A DNA stretch of 64,000 nt, from contig FNUU01000001.1 of assembly GCA_900108205.1 (NCBI GenBank), positions 668,673-732,672 on the forward strand, given 5' to 3'. The translations under genes were made by a program, and so were the position numbers. The stretch is from Eubacterium ruminantium. Lineage in GTDB: Bacteria > Bacillota > Clostridia > Lachnospirales > Lachnospiraceae. Positions 8,985-18,277 of this stretch are shown piece after piece (within the stretch, counting starts at the first letter, position 1; each line of letters opens with the position of its first letter). The notes under the pieces are model-generated. The model saw only the letters and a program-made list of their open reading frames with translations. It was not told where the DNA came from and searched no databases.

Positions 8985-10052
8985 CTATAGTAAACCTCTT
9001 TTTTTCATATCATATAACGAGTCTATCAGCTTCTTATTATCTTCCGGCGTAATATTTCCGATATGGCCAACTCTCAGAACCTTATCCGCCATCTCTCCGC
9101 CATTCGGACATATCCAGATATCATATTCATCCTTAAGTATCCGGAATATCTCTTTTGCATTATTCTTTCTCGGATGCAGAGCTGTAACAGCATTCGAAGG
9201 ATTTTCAGAAACAGTTTCAAACTGAAGCCCCTTTATTCCTTCTCTGAACTCCTCAGCAATAGCTGCTATCCTCTTTCTTTCTTCCTGAATGCCGCCATTT
9301 TCTTCTATACCTTTCAGCCTTCTGTTGATCTGCAGAAGTATGGTAACAGCAGGCGTAAATGGCGTCTGTCCTCGAACTCCGTCCAGAAGAGCAGACTTCA
9401 TACTTAAATACATACAGACTTCCGGATTCTCCTCAACTCTTCTTAGAGCTTCCGGTGCCAGGGCTACCAGAGAAATACCCGGCTGGACTGCAAGAGCTTT
9501 CTGCGATCCTGTGATAACCGCTCCGATACCCATCTCACTCATATCCAGTTCATCCGCAATAAATGAACTTATGGCATCTACTATCAGTAAAATATCATTC
9601 TTTCTACAGAAGTCTGAAACCATCTTCATATCATAAAGAAGTCCCGAAGATGTTTCATGCATATTTATAAGTAATGCAGTATGGTCCTCCAGCCCTTCCA
9701 GCTGTTCTGCCCGAAGCTGACGGGCAAATTCACATTTTACCTCTGTGAAATTTCTTTTGTGAAGCGTGCAGAGCTCGACAAAGCGCTGACCAAAGCTTCC
9801 TCCGTTTATAACAATAACTTTATCTTTATCATTTAATATATTCATAACACAGGACTCCATGGAGCCTGTTCCGGAAGCTGTAAGGAATACGCATCTGCTG
9901 TTTTCCGGCGCATTCATCATCCGAAGAATATATTTTTCATTTTCAAACATGATTGCTGAAAATTCCGGGGTTCTGAAATATGGTGCAGACTGCCCTCCTA
10001 TTTCAAGGACCTCCTGCCCGGACATTACCGGACCTACTGTAAAATTAAGCAT
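8985..10052 (-). CDS. Class V aminotransferase, 2-aminoethylphosphonate:pyruvate transaminase-like
   Basis: 355 residues from the ATG at 10052, chosen because GGAGG lies 5 nt upstream; the frame is open to an ATG at 10103 but that start lacks a good site. PLP-enzyme features: LNFTVGPVM at the start, TASGTGSMES, VDAISSF, and the Schiff-base lysine in TGSQKAL at about residue 185. This pattern fits the PhnW/AGXT branch of fold-type I aminotransferases. It follows a LicC/PntC-like nucleotidyltransferase. The same two activities (CMP-activation plus AEP transamination) are fused in PntC proteins of phosphonate-lipid or glycan pathways. The likely role is therefore making 2-aminoethylphosphonate for transfer by LicD. 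PEP mutase and phosphonopyruvate decarboxylase are not in the window, so the substrate remains inferred. Confidence 0.75.
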   Translation of the reverse strand: MLNFTVGPVMSGQEVLEIGGQSAPYFRTPEFSAIMFENEKYILRMMNAPENSRCVFLTASGTGSMESCVMNILNDKDKVIVINGGSFGQRFVELCTLHKRNFTEVKCEFARQLRAEQLEGLEDHTALLINMHETSSGLLYDMKMVSDFCRKNDILLIVDAISSFIADELDMSEMGIGAVITGSQKALAVQPGISLVALAPEALRRVEENPEVCMYLSMKSALLDGVRGQTPFTPAVTILLQINRRLKGIEENGGIQEERKRIAAIAEEFREGIKGLQFETVSENPSNAVTALHPRKNNAKEIFRILKDEYDIWICPNGGEMADKVLRVGHIGNITPEDNKKLIDSLYDMKKRGLL

Positions 10053-10067
10053 CTCATCCTCCGCGAT

Positions 10068-10086
10068 GTATTGCTCACAGCAATAC
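10068..10086 (-). promoter_or_regulatory. Hairpin just upstream of the aminotransferase start
   Basis: A perfect 7-bp hairpin GTATTGC-(5 nt)-GCAATAC lies between the nucleotidyltransferase stop (10107) and the ribosome binding site of the aminotransferase. It has no U-tract. It may be an mRNA processing or translation-tuning structure within the operon. Confidence 0.4.
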
Positions 10087-10106
10087 ACCTGTTTTATGAT
10101 CATTTA

Positions 10107-10823
10107 TTATTCTTTTTCTTTCAAGAGTCTGCAATAATCCTGAACTTTTTTGTAATCCTCGATCGTATCCAGTTCTGCCCAAAATATATTATCAACATCC
10201 ACGGTATGTATCTCATCGGTATCAACCATGGAATACAGTACATTTTCCCACCAGAGATTATACTCACCTTTTTCTATCATAGAACATAACCGGTCTCTGA
10301 ATTTCTGGATCCATTTTTTTCTGAGTACACCTATTCCGACATATTCACTGTCACGTTCGTCAGGTCTGAGCTCCTTACCATAATTACGAAGTATACCATC
10401 CGGACTGTAAAAGAAGTAATCTCCGCTGCCGGCTCTGGATTTATCTTCAAGCAGAAACTGATCATATTCCGATGAGAATATCTTATCCAGCATTTCCTGG
10501 TTATAATATACATCCGCATTTGCTATAAGGATTTCATTTGTATTATAAAATTCATCTCTGGCATACCAGAGACTTCCTATACTGTTTGTAACACGATAAA
10601 AAGGATTATAATAAATCCTTACATTATAATCCTTAATAATCTCTTCTATGATCCGGTGTTTAAAACCTGTTATGATCACAACTTCAATGTGATTCTTTTG
10701 AAGAAGTTCTACAGTATGCAGAATAAGAGGCTTCCCCTCTACTTCAAGAGTACTTTTAGGTACCATACCGATATCTTCAGCAATTCTGCTGCCCACCCCC
10801 GCAGCAAGAAGTATGGCTTTCAT
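10107..10823 (-). CDS. Nucleotidyltransferase, LicC/PntC-like (choline-P or AEP cytidylyltransferase)
   Basis: 238 residues, ATG with GGAGG 9 nt upstream. The NTP-transferase start MKAILLAAGVGSR, the lysine in VPKSTLEV, NPFYRVTNSIGSLWYARD, NADVYY and the C-terminal W-W-E-N-V-L and FWAELDTIEDY motifs match the LicC-like branch that activates phosphocholine or 2-aminoethylphosphonate with CTP. Sugar-1-phosphate nucleotidyltransferases are more distant. It is first in the operon, and the aminotransferase and LicD genes downstream make a coherent make-activate-transfer set. LicA (choline kinase) and LicB (choline uptake) are absent here, which favours the phosphonate reading slightly. The alternative is an ordinary CDP-choline or CDP-ethanolamine-type activation. 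Confidence 0.78.
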   Translation of the reverse strand: MKAILLAAGVGSRIAEDIGMVPKSTLEVEGKPLILHTVELLQKNHIEVVIITGFKHRIIEEIIKDYNVRIYYNPFYRVTNSIGSLWYARDEFYNTNEILIANADVYYNQEMLDKIFSSEYDQFLLEDKSRAGSGDYFFYSPDGILRNYGKELRPDERDSEYVGIGVLRKKWIQKFRDRLCSMIEKGEYNLWWENVLYSMVDTDEIHTVDVDNIFWAELDTIEDYKKVQDYCRLLKEKE

Positions 10824-10882
10824 ATCTATAGTCCTCCAACATTTTTATGCACTTCTATACGGTCATATTGTTTTTCTTATAT

Positions 10883-10962
10883 ATTATGAGAAGCAAAACC
10901 GCATTTCATAATCCTGCGGAACCGGCATTCCTCCGGTAACTTATCAGGAAAAACAACATATC
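10883..10962 (-). repeat. Dispersed repeat family B, copy 1 (in the 5' leader of the polysaccharide operon)
   Basis: Reading the minus strand, the element contains TTGTTTTTCCTGAT, TTACCGGAGG, CCGCAGGATTATGA and ATGCGGTTTTGCTTCTCAT. Matching blocks occur at 57725-57826, 54590-54646 (opposite orientation), 54740-54795 and, degenerate, 42017-42041. Possible stems are TCCTG/CAGGA, CCGCA/TGCGG and ATGAGA/TCTCAT (G-U in this copy); some are mutually exclusive. The predicted transcription start of the operon lies at its edge, so most of the leader is this element. Confidence 0.65.
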
Positions 10963-10968
10963 ATTACT

Positions 10969-10997
10969 ATTCTATTATATTTTCTACATTTTTGCAA
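10969..10997 (-). promoter_or_regulatory. Sigma-A promoter of the polysaccharide operon
   Basis: Minus strand -35 TTGCAA (10997-10992), 17-bp spacer, -10 TAGAAT (10974-10969). It is about 145 bp upstream of the nucleotidyltransferase start. No other promoter is obvious inside the operon, whose genes are 3-22 bp apart or overlap, apart from the 54-bp gap before the aminotransferase. Confidence 0.55.
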
Positions 10998-11018
10998 AAT
11001 AATCAACACTTTTTATAA

Positions 11019-13628
11019 TTATTTAGCAATCTCAGTCTTTTTATTCTTTTGTGTCTTCTTATTCTGTTCAGCTACTATCTCTTTCTTTCTGTTGGCAGCA
11101 CGTTCTCCGCCAAAATCCTTATACATAACATAATCCTTATTTGAAAGTGCCTGTCGTCCCTTAAGCTTATCCATTCCTCTTTCTTTATTGATATTCTTAA
11201 AAAGCGGATCAACCTCTATTCTCGCAGTTCCGGGAGCAAATACCGCAATGATCGAAACTGCATCCAGCGCATTTGCAAATCTGTCATTTCCGCCTGTTGA
11301 GACTCTGACCTTTTCTTTTCCTGCCATATATTTCTTGGCAGCATCCATAAGCTTCATATTTGCTTCGGCGATTGTTTTACCTGCATTCTCTCCGTTAAGA
11401 TCGATATTCTTAAACGCCTGAACTGCCTCATGAAATTTCTGATACTCCGTAGAACGTCCTTCCTTAGGCATCATGTTATCCGCCAGAAGCTTCATTTCAT
11501 TCAAAAATGCTTCTCTGTAACCCGGCTTTACACCATAGATTTCACCCATGATAACGCCCTTCATCTTATCAAAGGCCTTAACTCTGTCAGGAATTGTAAG
11601 ATATTTCATCATATCTTCTTTTTTGATCTCACCTATACATGTCTCTGACAGAATCATGTCGCCAAGTGATTTTATATCCTTTTCATTAAATTTCTTTCCT
11701 TCTGCTTTAAGCTTTGAAGCTGCAATTGCCTTGGCAAAATTGTTCTTCATTTCAAAGAATCCGGTTTTCTTATCCATCATCTTTTCGTTCTTATACAGAT
11801 TATTTATATATCTGTCATAAGCTCTCGTAGAAGATGTTGCCCTGATCGGTGCAGGATCAGGTCCGAAATTTGCATTATCAAGAGCATCTCTCAAAGCATT
11901 TACTGCTGAATTCTGAGCATCTCTGAAAGCTGTAGTTGAGGCTGTTTCAGCTTCACTGTAAATATGTTCCAGCTCTTCCTTTGTCTTATATGGCTCACCC
12001 GGTTTATGCTCAATTCCGTAGAAATCCTTCTGATGCTGCTGAAGTCTTGCCTCTTCTTCAACACTTCTCTTTGCAGCTTTATTCTTGAGAAGATTAATAT
12101 TTACCTTCTTCGGAAGATAAACCTGTTCGGAAATGTTTACCCCACCGTTCTTCAGATTTTCTTCACGTTTTTTATCCTCATTATGACCTTCGGATTTATT
12201 ATTTCTTACAACAAATGTACCATCCTTGCTCTGAAAACCATTGTTCGTGTTTTGCAGATACGAAAGCTCAGTTGCTCTCTGAATCTCCCCATCATCTCCG
12301 ACGGTATACTCATTGCTTGGCACACCATAAATCTGCTTTCCGTCCTGTGAAAGCTTCATTTCAGCTCCCCACTCCATACGAACATAACCGGCGGTTTTCG
12401 CTGTCAGTCTCTTCATGAGGGTTTCCAGCTTTGTTTCATATACAGTTTCAAGCGATCCTCCTGCTTTTGGAACAGAATCCTTATATTTCACCTTATTATT
12501 GGCATCAATTCCGATAATGGTGATATAATGTCCGCCGGCCAGAAAGCTTACAGGAGCCTTATCCTCTTTGATGGCATTGAGTATATTCTTTCTTGCAACC
12601 TGTACAGATCTCTTAAGATATTCTTCACGGCTGATACCCATTTTCCTTACATCATTGTCGTAAGCTGATATCTGGATTCCCTTCATCATAGATCCCGGAG
12701 CAAGCTTAAGAAAAGCCTCGCCACGATCGATGACATTGTTTGAGGAATCACTTTCCAGTATATTATAGCTCTCCTGAGCCATTTCGTTCATTACCTTAGA
12801 CTTCTTTGGTTTTGCTTCTCCCGGAAGCGGCTCATCAGGTTTTATAAGTTCCTTTATATCCCCTGCTCTATAATCAGGACGGAAGGAACGAATATCGGTC
12901 TGAGTAATATTTCTGTAACCTCTGGCCTGAGCCTGAAGCTGTGTACTGACAGACCAGCAGCCATTTCCGGAAGTCTGATATGAAGTCATATTTAATCCAT
13001 CGATATAAGCATCATTTTCCGAATTGGAAATTATATTTATTCCTGTATTCAAATTGGCTGCTTCGCTTTCCGCACGCTTCTCAGCCTCTTTCTCATTTAC
13101 GATCACCTTTTGACTTATCTGTCTTCTTTTAAGAAGCTTTGCTTTATCAACTACCGAAAGAGAATCTCCATATGTTCTCATAAACTGATTAATGGTTGAT
13201 ATATTTCCTGTACACTGAAGCCATACAGGCATAGTACTTTTGTTATATTCCCATGAACGCGCATTTCTGTCTGCTGCCTTAAGGAACACAGAATAAATCT
13301 TCTCTTCAAGCTCTATCTTCTTATCGATATTTGACTGCCTTAATTCCTCTGCGTCTTCATTAAAAAGCGCGCCCAAATCTGCTTCCTGTGAATTGATCGC
13401 ATCAATCTGCTGATTAATCTTCCTGAATTCCTCTATCTCAGCTTTATTGCATCCTATTGCAATGCAATCCTTTTCAGATAATCTAAAAAGCTCATGCTTA
13501 TATTTTTTTCTGTTTCCGCCCTCTGCAATATCTCTTTCCAGATCCACATCGGTTGAATGAATTACCTCTGCTGCTCCATTGTTTTCTGCCGGATTATTAC
13601 CTGCATTATTGTTACTTCCTGATGGCAT
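11019..13628 (-). CDS. Large papain-like cysteine protease-like protein with helical C-terminal modules
   Basis: About 869 residues from the ATG at 13628 (GGGAGG 7 nt upstream; a GTG 15 bp earlier is less likely). There is no signal peptide or membrane helix. Residues 1-200 are charged and helical. The core has a candidate triad of Cys224 in SGNGCWSVS, His367 in AGGHYITIIGID and Asp384 in YKDS, the order and spacing of papain-fold (C1/C39-like) peptidases. After about residue 560 come helical modules that resemble those of the calpain-like protein at 19678-22446 but in the opposite order. The tail is strongly basic (KKTQKNKKTEIAK). The substrate and delivery route are unknown. I recognise the fold pattern, not the family. 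It is the only gene of its transcript. Confidence 0.8.
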   Translation of the reverse strand: MPSGSNNNAGNNPAENNGAAEVIHSTDVDLERDIAEGGNRKKYKHELFRLSEKDCIAIGCNKAEIEEFRKINQQIDAINSQEADLGALFNEDAEELRQSNIDKKIELEEKIYSVFLKAADRNARSWEYNKSTMPVWLQCTGNISTINQFMRTYGDSLSVVDKAKLLKRRQISQKVIVNEKEAEKRAESEAANLNTGINIISNSENDAYIDGLNMTSYQTSGNGCWSVSTQLQAQARGYRNITQTDIRSFRPDYRAGDIKELIKPDEPLPGEAKPKKSKVMNEMAQESYNILESDSSNNVIDRGEAFLKLAPGSMMKGIQISAYDNDVRKMGISREEYLKRSVQVARKNILNAIKEDKAPVSFLAGGHYITIIGIDANNKVKYKDSVPKAGGSLETVYETKLETLMKRLTAKTAGYVRMEWGAEMKLSQDGKQIYGVPSNEYTVGDDGEIQRATELSYLQNTNNGFQSKDGTFVVRNNKSEGHNEDKKREENLKNGGVNISEQVYLPKKVNINLLKNKAAKRSVEEEARLQQHQKDFYGIEHKPGEPYKTKEELEHIYSEAETASTTAFRDAQNSAVNALRDALDNANFGPDPAPIRATSSTRAYDRYINNLYKNEKMMDKKTGFFEMKNNFAKAIAASKLKAEGKKFNEKDIKSLGDMILSETCIGEIKKEDMMKYLTIPDRVKAFDKMKGVIMGEIYGVKPGYREAFLNEMKLLADNMMPKEGRSTEYQKFHEAVQAFKNIDLNGENAGKTIAEANMKLMDAAKKYMAGKEKVRVSTGGNDRFANALDAVSIIAVFAPGTARIEVDPLFKNINKERGMDKLKGRQALSNKDYVMYKDFGGERAANRKKEIVAEQNKKTQKNKKTEIAK

Positions 13629-13704
13629 ATCGATACCTCCCACACACTTAAAATATGTATTTTAATTCTCAAATTATCTGTTTTATGTAAGTTACAACAT
13701 GACA

Positions 13705-13737
13705 TTAACATATAAGGAATAACAAATGCGCAACAAA
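13705..13737 (-). promoter_or_regulatory. Promoter with the shared TTTGTTGCGCATTTGTTA motif (protease-like gene 1)
   Basis: Minus strand: TTTGTTGCGCATTTGTTA spans 13737-13720. TTGCGC could be the -35 and TGTTAA (13710-13705) the -10, with a 17-bp spacer. Sixteen of 18 bases match the motif in front of the calpain-like gene (22533-22550), and the distance to the start codon is nearly the same (92 vs 87 bp). The non-consensus hexamers suggest activator control or an alternative sigma factor. Confidence 0.5.
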
Positions 13738-13738
13738 G

Positions 13739-13769
13739 TAATGCGCCCTATATAAATAGAAGCGCATTA
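13739..13769 (-). terminator. Possible weak terminator after the ABC permease gene
   Basis: 8-bp stem TAATGCGC/GCGCATTA with a 15-nt AT-rich loop, 11 bp after the permease stop. The following minus-strand bases (CTTTGTTG) are only modestly T-rich, so it may equally be an operator-like inverted repeat next to the protease promoter. Confidence 0.3.
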
Positions 13770-13779
13770 TTTCTGTCTT

Positions 13780-15453
13780 TTATCCTTCAAGTTTCTCGAT
13801 ATGATAGTTGCTTATTTTCTTATACATCAGAAGAGTTACCCCCAGGATCACAAGAAATACAGCAAGATTCAGTATATTTCTTAAAAAGCCCTGAAGAAAT
13901 ACAGCTCCAAGCCCGGGGAGGATGATCAGAAAACCTCCCAGAAAGCTGAGCGCACCCGATGCACTCTGTTTAACTACTTCAACCTCATTTTCCCAATGAA
14001 GCTTCGGGAATCTAAGATTCATTATCAATCCAAATAATACCGCAAAAGGAATGCTGACAAGCGGTATTAAAACCAGCCATAATCTTCCCATCAGATCCGT
14101 ACGAACTGTAAACAGGAGTATCACTTCCATCAATCCATAAAACGGCAGAAGAAAGATCATGTTGAAGAGTGCCTTGGCCCCCAGTATTTCCCTTGAAGAA
14201 AGTGGCAGTGATTTCGATAACCACCATCTCTTTCCTTCGAAAGATACTGAACAGGACGAGATACTCAGCATACTGAAAAAGCCAGCCAAAAGATATGGTA
14301 TTCCGGCCTCAGGATTTGCAGAAGGCAGGTCAGGAATTGGCTTCGAAAGGTTGATAAAAGCAAGTGCCACAGACATCCCCACCGCAAGAAGAGGACCCAC
14401 AATCGTATTGGCCACATATATTCCTGATGAAAAATACTGTGCCGCTTCCTTTTTTACCAGGCTCTTCATGAGCGACTGTTCCGACATAGCCTCTAGATGA
14501 TACTCTCTATGGCGCGTCACGGTTCTGAGCCGGGAGGAAAGTCTGAAGAAATTCCTTCCTATTGCAAAACTCGTTAATATATAGATTATCATTGATATCA
14601 AAAAATATATCAGTAGCACTGTAAAATCCGGCTTTAATATTGCTTTACCAAGGATTTTTGCCGGTGGGCAGGCAGTTTCCAGGGAATCGACCGCCTTCTT
14701 TGCAGCGTCAGACATTTTTGCCTTCAAACGCTCTTCTTCTTTTTTCTTCTGTTCTCTATTTTCTTCTTTGGTAAGTTTTTTATCTGTTTCAATTGCGGAT
14801 ACAATACTGTTGTCTCCACCTGTCATAGAATTTGTTGACATTGAAGCAGACATTATAAACATCCCGATTACAACAATTATAACAAGCAAAGCTTCCGCTA
14901 AAACCTTGTGACGGAATCTGGCTATTACTGCGGCAAAAAGTATGCCGACCCACGCAGATACTGCCACCGGAAGTATTGGCAGAACAAGAATTAGCGGAAG
15001 TATCCCTGCATAAAACAAGACTCCTGCCCCTGTATCAACTCCGCAAAGTATCAATCCGGGAAACATTATGATTGCAGTTATTATCAGCCCTTCAACATAG
15101 AGTCTTAACATTCTCGCTGCGGCAACATGTATACCACTTACCGGCAGTCCGGACAAAAGCTCCAGATCTTTCTCCCTGTAAATAAGTGATTTTGATTTAA
15201 ATACACCCAGCCCCAGCTGTAACATAAAGGACAGCAGTAAAAACGTTGCAGGTATCTTATCTGACAGCCCTAAGTAAACAAAACCGTACGCTGTTGAACA
15301 GGTATATCCCATCAGCATAAGGCCGATAAAAGCAAGCGTTGCCAAAAGTGCTTTCTTTTTCTTCTTTTCTTTTTTATCTCTGGTATATCGGCAGGTATTC
15401 AGTCCAAACAGATTGATCAGCTCAAGCCGCGCCATCACTCTAAACTCACTCAT
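13780..15453 (-). CDS. ABC-2 type exporter permease
   Basis: 557 residues with a basic N terminus, about twelve hydrophobic segments and a charged cytoplasmic insert near residues 215-245 (DKKLTKEENREQKKKEEER). This matches large ABC-2/Linearmycin- or YsxA-like permeases found in pairs with a single ATPase in Firmicutes. It follows the ATPase gene at 15524-16243 by 70 bp. It presumably forms the membrane part of an exporter. The substrate is unknown; relatives include lantibiotic immunity and lipid-soluble toxin exporters. Overlapping plus-strand frames are shadows. Confidence 0.8.
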   Translation of the reverse strand: MSEFRVMARLELINLFGLNTCRYTRDKKEKKKKKALLATLAFIGLMLMGYTCSTAYGFVYLGLSDKIPATFLLLSFMLQLGLGVFKSKSLIYREKDLELLSGLPVSGIHVAAARMLRLYVEGLIITAIIMFPGLILCGVDTGAGVLFYAGILPLILVLPILPVAVSAWVGILFAAVIARFRHKVLAEALLVIIVVIGMFIMSASMSTNSMTGGDNSIVSAIETDKKLTKEENREQKKKEEERLKAKMSDAAKKAVDSLETACPPAKILGKAILKPDFTVLLIYFLISMIIYILTSFAIGRNFFRLSSRLRTVTRHREYHLEAMSEQSLMKSLVKKEAAQYFSSGIYVANTIVGPLLAVGMSVALAFINLSKPIPDLPSANPEAGIPYLLAGFFSMLSISSCSVSFEGKRWWLSKSLPLSSREILGAKALFNMIFLLPFYGLMEVILLFTVRTDLMGRLWLVLIPLVSIPFAVLFGLIMNLRFPKLHWENEVEVVKQSASGALSFLGGFLIILPGLGAVFLQGFLRNILNLAVFLVILGVTLLMYKKISNYHIEKLEG

Positions 15454-15523
15454 GTTTTCCTCTTCGTCTACACATGAACAGTATCACTACTGTTATTCTT
15501 CTCTGTACATCCGGTAGTTATTT

Positions 15524-16243
15524 TTAATCCTCATTTGTAACCGTCTCCATAAAGAGCTCCTCCAAAGATACGCCGTCCTTCACAACATCCTCCATTCGAC
15601 CGTTTGCGATAATATGGCCACTGCGAATAATCGCGACCTTATTACACAGCTTCTCAGCCACCTCCAGAACATGTGTTGAGAAAAATATGGCACATCCCTC
15701 CGCTGTCATTTCTCTCATTATTTCCTTCAAAATGAAAGCCGCCTTGGGATCCAGTCCAACAAAGGGTTCATCCATTATTATAAGCTCCGGTTTATGGAGC
15801 AGTGCTGAAATAATCACCAGCTTCTGTTTCATTCCGTGAGAATAGGAAGAAATCAGATCTCCCAGTGAAGTCATTATCTCAAAACGCTCTGCATAGTTTG
15901 ATATGAGTCTCTCCCGGTCTGCTGCAGGCACCCTGAAAATATCCGCTATCATCTGCAGATACTGTATTCCCGTTAAAAACTCATAAATATCCGGATTGTC
16001 AGGAATATATGCTATCCTTCTCTTTACCTCGACAGGATCCTTCCGAATATCGATACCATCGATCAACACCTCGCCCCTGTCAAACTCATGTATCCCCGTA
16101 ATAGCTTTCAGAAGTGTTGTTTTTCCTGCTCCATTACGACCGATAAAAGCATAAATATCACCCGGCTCCACATGAAGCGATATATCCGTAACACCCTTGC
16201 CGGTGCCTTTATAGTGTTTATCAAGATTATTTATAACAAGCAT
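15524..16243 (-). CDS. ABC exporter ATP-binding protein (BcrA/NatA-like)
   Basis: 239 residues: Walker A GRNGAGKTT near residue 35, Q-loop region AYIPDNPDIYEFLTG, signature YSHGMKQKL (a common variant of LSGGQ in ABC-2 exporters), Walker B LIIMDEPFVGLDP and the switch histidine in FFSTHVLE. It drives export through the permease encoded 70 bp downstream. The 229 bp upstream hold no recognisable gene; a weak promoter is likely there but I cannot define it. Confidence 0.92.
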   Translation of the reverse strand: MLVINNLDKHYKGTGKGVTDISLHVEPGDIYAFIGRNGAGKTTLLKAITGIHEFDRGEVLIDGIDIRKDPVEVKRRIAYIPDNPDIYEFLTGIQYLQMIADIFRVPAADRERLISNYAERFEIMTSLGDLISSYSHGMKQKLVIISALLHKPELIIMDEPFVGLDPKAAFILKEIMREMTAEGCAIFFSTHVLEVAEKLCNKVAIIRSGHIIANGRMEDVVKDGVSLEELFMETVTNED

Positions 16244-16472
16244 AATTTTCTCCTGTAGATTCCAACCACAAAAAAATCCTCAAAATATACGTCATCATAC
16301 GAAATCCAACCACCAATCAAATACGATTTTCTCAATTACCTGCTTTACCGCCACCGGAGAATATCACCCAATCCTGTCACACTGGTTTTGGTGCTGTGCT
16401 ATTCAGGAAAACAGGCAAATTATTTGGTGCAGTTGTTTATAAATCACTATACTGACTTTCATTTCAGATATA

Positions 16473-17243
16473 TTACAGCTTACGTTTGTTAAAAATACAT
16501 ATACTCAGCACAAGGCTGATAAGACAGAAAGCTCCCGCAGATGCCGTCGGAATAATATAATCATCAACAACTGCCTTGCCGTCCAGTATCGCGCCTGCTT
16601 CTATCAGCTTCATAGGCGTATAATCCTTAACAACCGGAAACATACTGAGCACATAACAGATCACAAATATAAGAGCCACTCCACCCAGTACCATGCTTCC
16701 CGAACTGCTCATCGTCGAAAAAAGCATCACCGAAAAGATCAGCATCAGTCCAAAAATATACCAGAACAGCGCCGCCATCTCTATATGATAAACCACATTA
16801 TTATCCCAGTAATACTCATTATAGCCGTAAGTAATGCCGTAACACATCCAGAATAAAGCCGACCATAAAGCTGCCATTATAAGAAGCTTTGAGATAATAA
16901 CCTTGCTTCTCCTAAGGCCCTTCGTAAGTGTAAGTATCATTGTTCCGGATTGGATTTCTTTCGTAAGAACACTGCAGAACATTATCAGAAATGCAATAAG
17001 TCCCATAGGTATATTTTTATAGAACTGCCCCCAGGAAACTGATGCATCCGCCCTGATATTCTTTAAGATAAAACCTTCTTCGGCCATCTGGTCCGCCAGC
17101 TGCTCCATCAGCCATGGCGTAAGCTTGGTAATGAGTGGATTCATAAGTCCCAAAATGACAAAAACAGCCACAAGTATAAAGAATCTTCCCGAACGGTACT
17201 GTTCCATTATTTCTTTTTTTATCACTGCATTAAAGCTTCTCAT
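16473..17243 (-). CDS. ABC-2 family transporter permease (NatB/BcrB-like)
   Basis: 256 residues, about six hydrophobic helices. The first (about residues 19-42) is followed by an extracytoplasmic loop, then FCSVLTKEIQSGTMILTLTKGLRRSKVIISKLL, the conserved ABC-2 membrane motif region. Its ATG overlaps the end of the ATPase gene by 4 bp (ATGA), with GGAGGTGACGGGAGA upstream, so production is coupled. Together with 17240-18181 it forms a complete two-component exporter. No substrate can be assigned. Confidence 0.85.
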   Translation of the reverse strand: MRSFNAVIKKEIMEQYRSGRFFILVAVFVILGLMNPLITKLTPWLMEQLADQMAEEGFILKNIRADASVSWGQFYKNIPMGLIAFLIMFCSVLTKEIQSGTMILTLTKGLRRSKVIISKLLIMAALWSALFWMCYGITYGYNEYYWDNNVVYHIEMAALFWYIFGLMLIFSVMLFSTMSSSGSMVLGGVALIFVICYVLSMFPVVKDYTPMKLIEAGAILDGKAVVDDYIIPTASAGAFCLISLVLSICIFNKRKL

Positions 17244-18181
17244 TCTCCCGTCACCTCCAGAAAGATATCTTCAAGTGATGGTTCGATCAGTTCCATCTTA
17301 TTTACCTTGATCTTATGATCCGCTATAAAATATATGAATTCTGTATAATCACCCTTAGTGGTATCAAAAATGAATTCTCTCGATGCCTCGTTCTTCTCAT
17401 TGATCAAATCCTTTGAGTTACTGTCATAAGAAGAAACTGCATCTCCGAAACGCTTCACCATCTTCTCTAATGCCTCGGAAGTCATTCCAGTATGGTTCAC
17501 ATAATATCTGCTGGTACGATTTTCTTCACGTATTTCCTCCTTCTTTCCGGAAAGCTTGATCGTTCCTTCGGAAAGAAAGGCTATATCAGTACATATTCTT
17601 TCGACATCACTGAGTATGTGAGTTGAAAAAAGAACTGTTGTCTCGTCCTTAACAGAGCTGAGAATATCCAGTATTTCCTTCCTGCCCACAGGGTCGAGTG
17701 CTGAAGTCGGTTCATCACAGATCAGAAGCTTCGGACGTCCAAGCAGTGCCTGTGCGATACCAAGTCTCTGCTTCATTCCTCTTGAATAGCCCTTAATACG
17801 GTGCTTCTCCTTGCCCAGACCTACCTTATCCAGCAGCTCCTCACTCCTCGTATCTGTTTCCTTTGGCGATAAGCCTGTTATCTGTCCACAGAACCTGAGA
17901 TACTCCATCGCATTCATGTAAGAATAGAACTCCGGCACATCCGGAAGATAGCCGATATATCTGTTGGTAGGTGTATCACCAAAATGCACCTTTTCACCGG
18001 AAACAAGCACCTCACCATCATCCGCCGCAAGCAGTCCCAGGACAATCTTCATGGTCGTGGTCTTTCCTGCGCCATTTCTGCCGCAGAAGCCATATATGCT
18101 GTGCTCCGGAACAACAAGATCAAGTCCCTTCAGAACCTCTTTCTCTCCAAAACTCTTTTTTAATCCATTTATTCTTAACAT
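17240..18181 (-). CDS. ABC exporter ATP-binding protein (BcrA-like)
   Basis: 313 residues: Walker A GRNGAGKTT, YLPDVPEFYSYM Q-loop region, signature YSRGMKQRLG, Walker B LLICDEPTSALDP, switch H in LFSTHILS. The C-terminal 90 residues (after about 220) are an extra mixed domain, as in bacitracin- and sodium-export ATPases (BcrA/NatA). Gene order XRE regulator, PLDc_N peptide, this ATPase, then the permease is a common cassette in Lachnospiraceae. All four genes read in the same direction and are likely co-transcribed. Confidence 0.93.
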   Translation of the reverse strand: MLRINGLKKSFGEKEVLKGLDLVVPEHSIYGFCGRNGAGKTTTMKIVLGLLAADDGEVLVSGEKVHFGDTPTNRYIGYLPDVPEFYSYMNAMEYLRFCGQITGLSPKETDTRSEELLDKVGLGKEKHRIKGYSRGMKQRLGIAQALLGRPKLLICDEPTSALDPVGRKEILDILSSVKDETTVLFSTHILSDVERICTDIAFLSEGTIKLSGKKEEIREENRTSRYYVNHTGMTSEALEKMVKRFGDAVSSYDSNSKDLINEKNEASREFIFDTTKGDYTEFIYFIADHKIKVNKMELIEPSLEDIFLEVTGE

Positions 18182-18277
18182 ACTGTCTTATATCCTTTTT
18201 TACTGCCAATCACTATATTTCTTCATCTCTAAACAATAGTATAGCGGTTCTAAAATAACTCAACCAATAACGTATGT

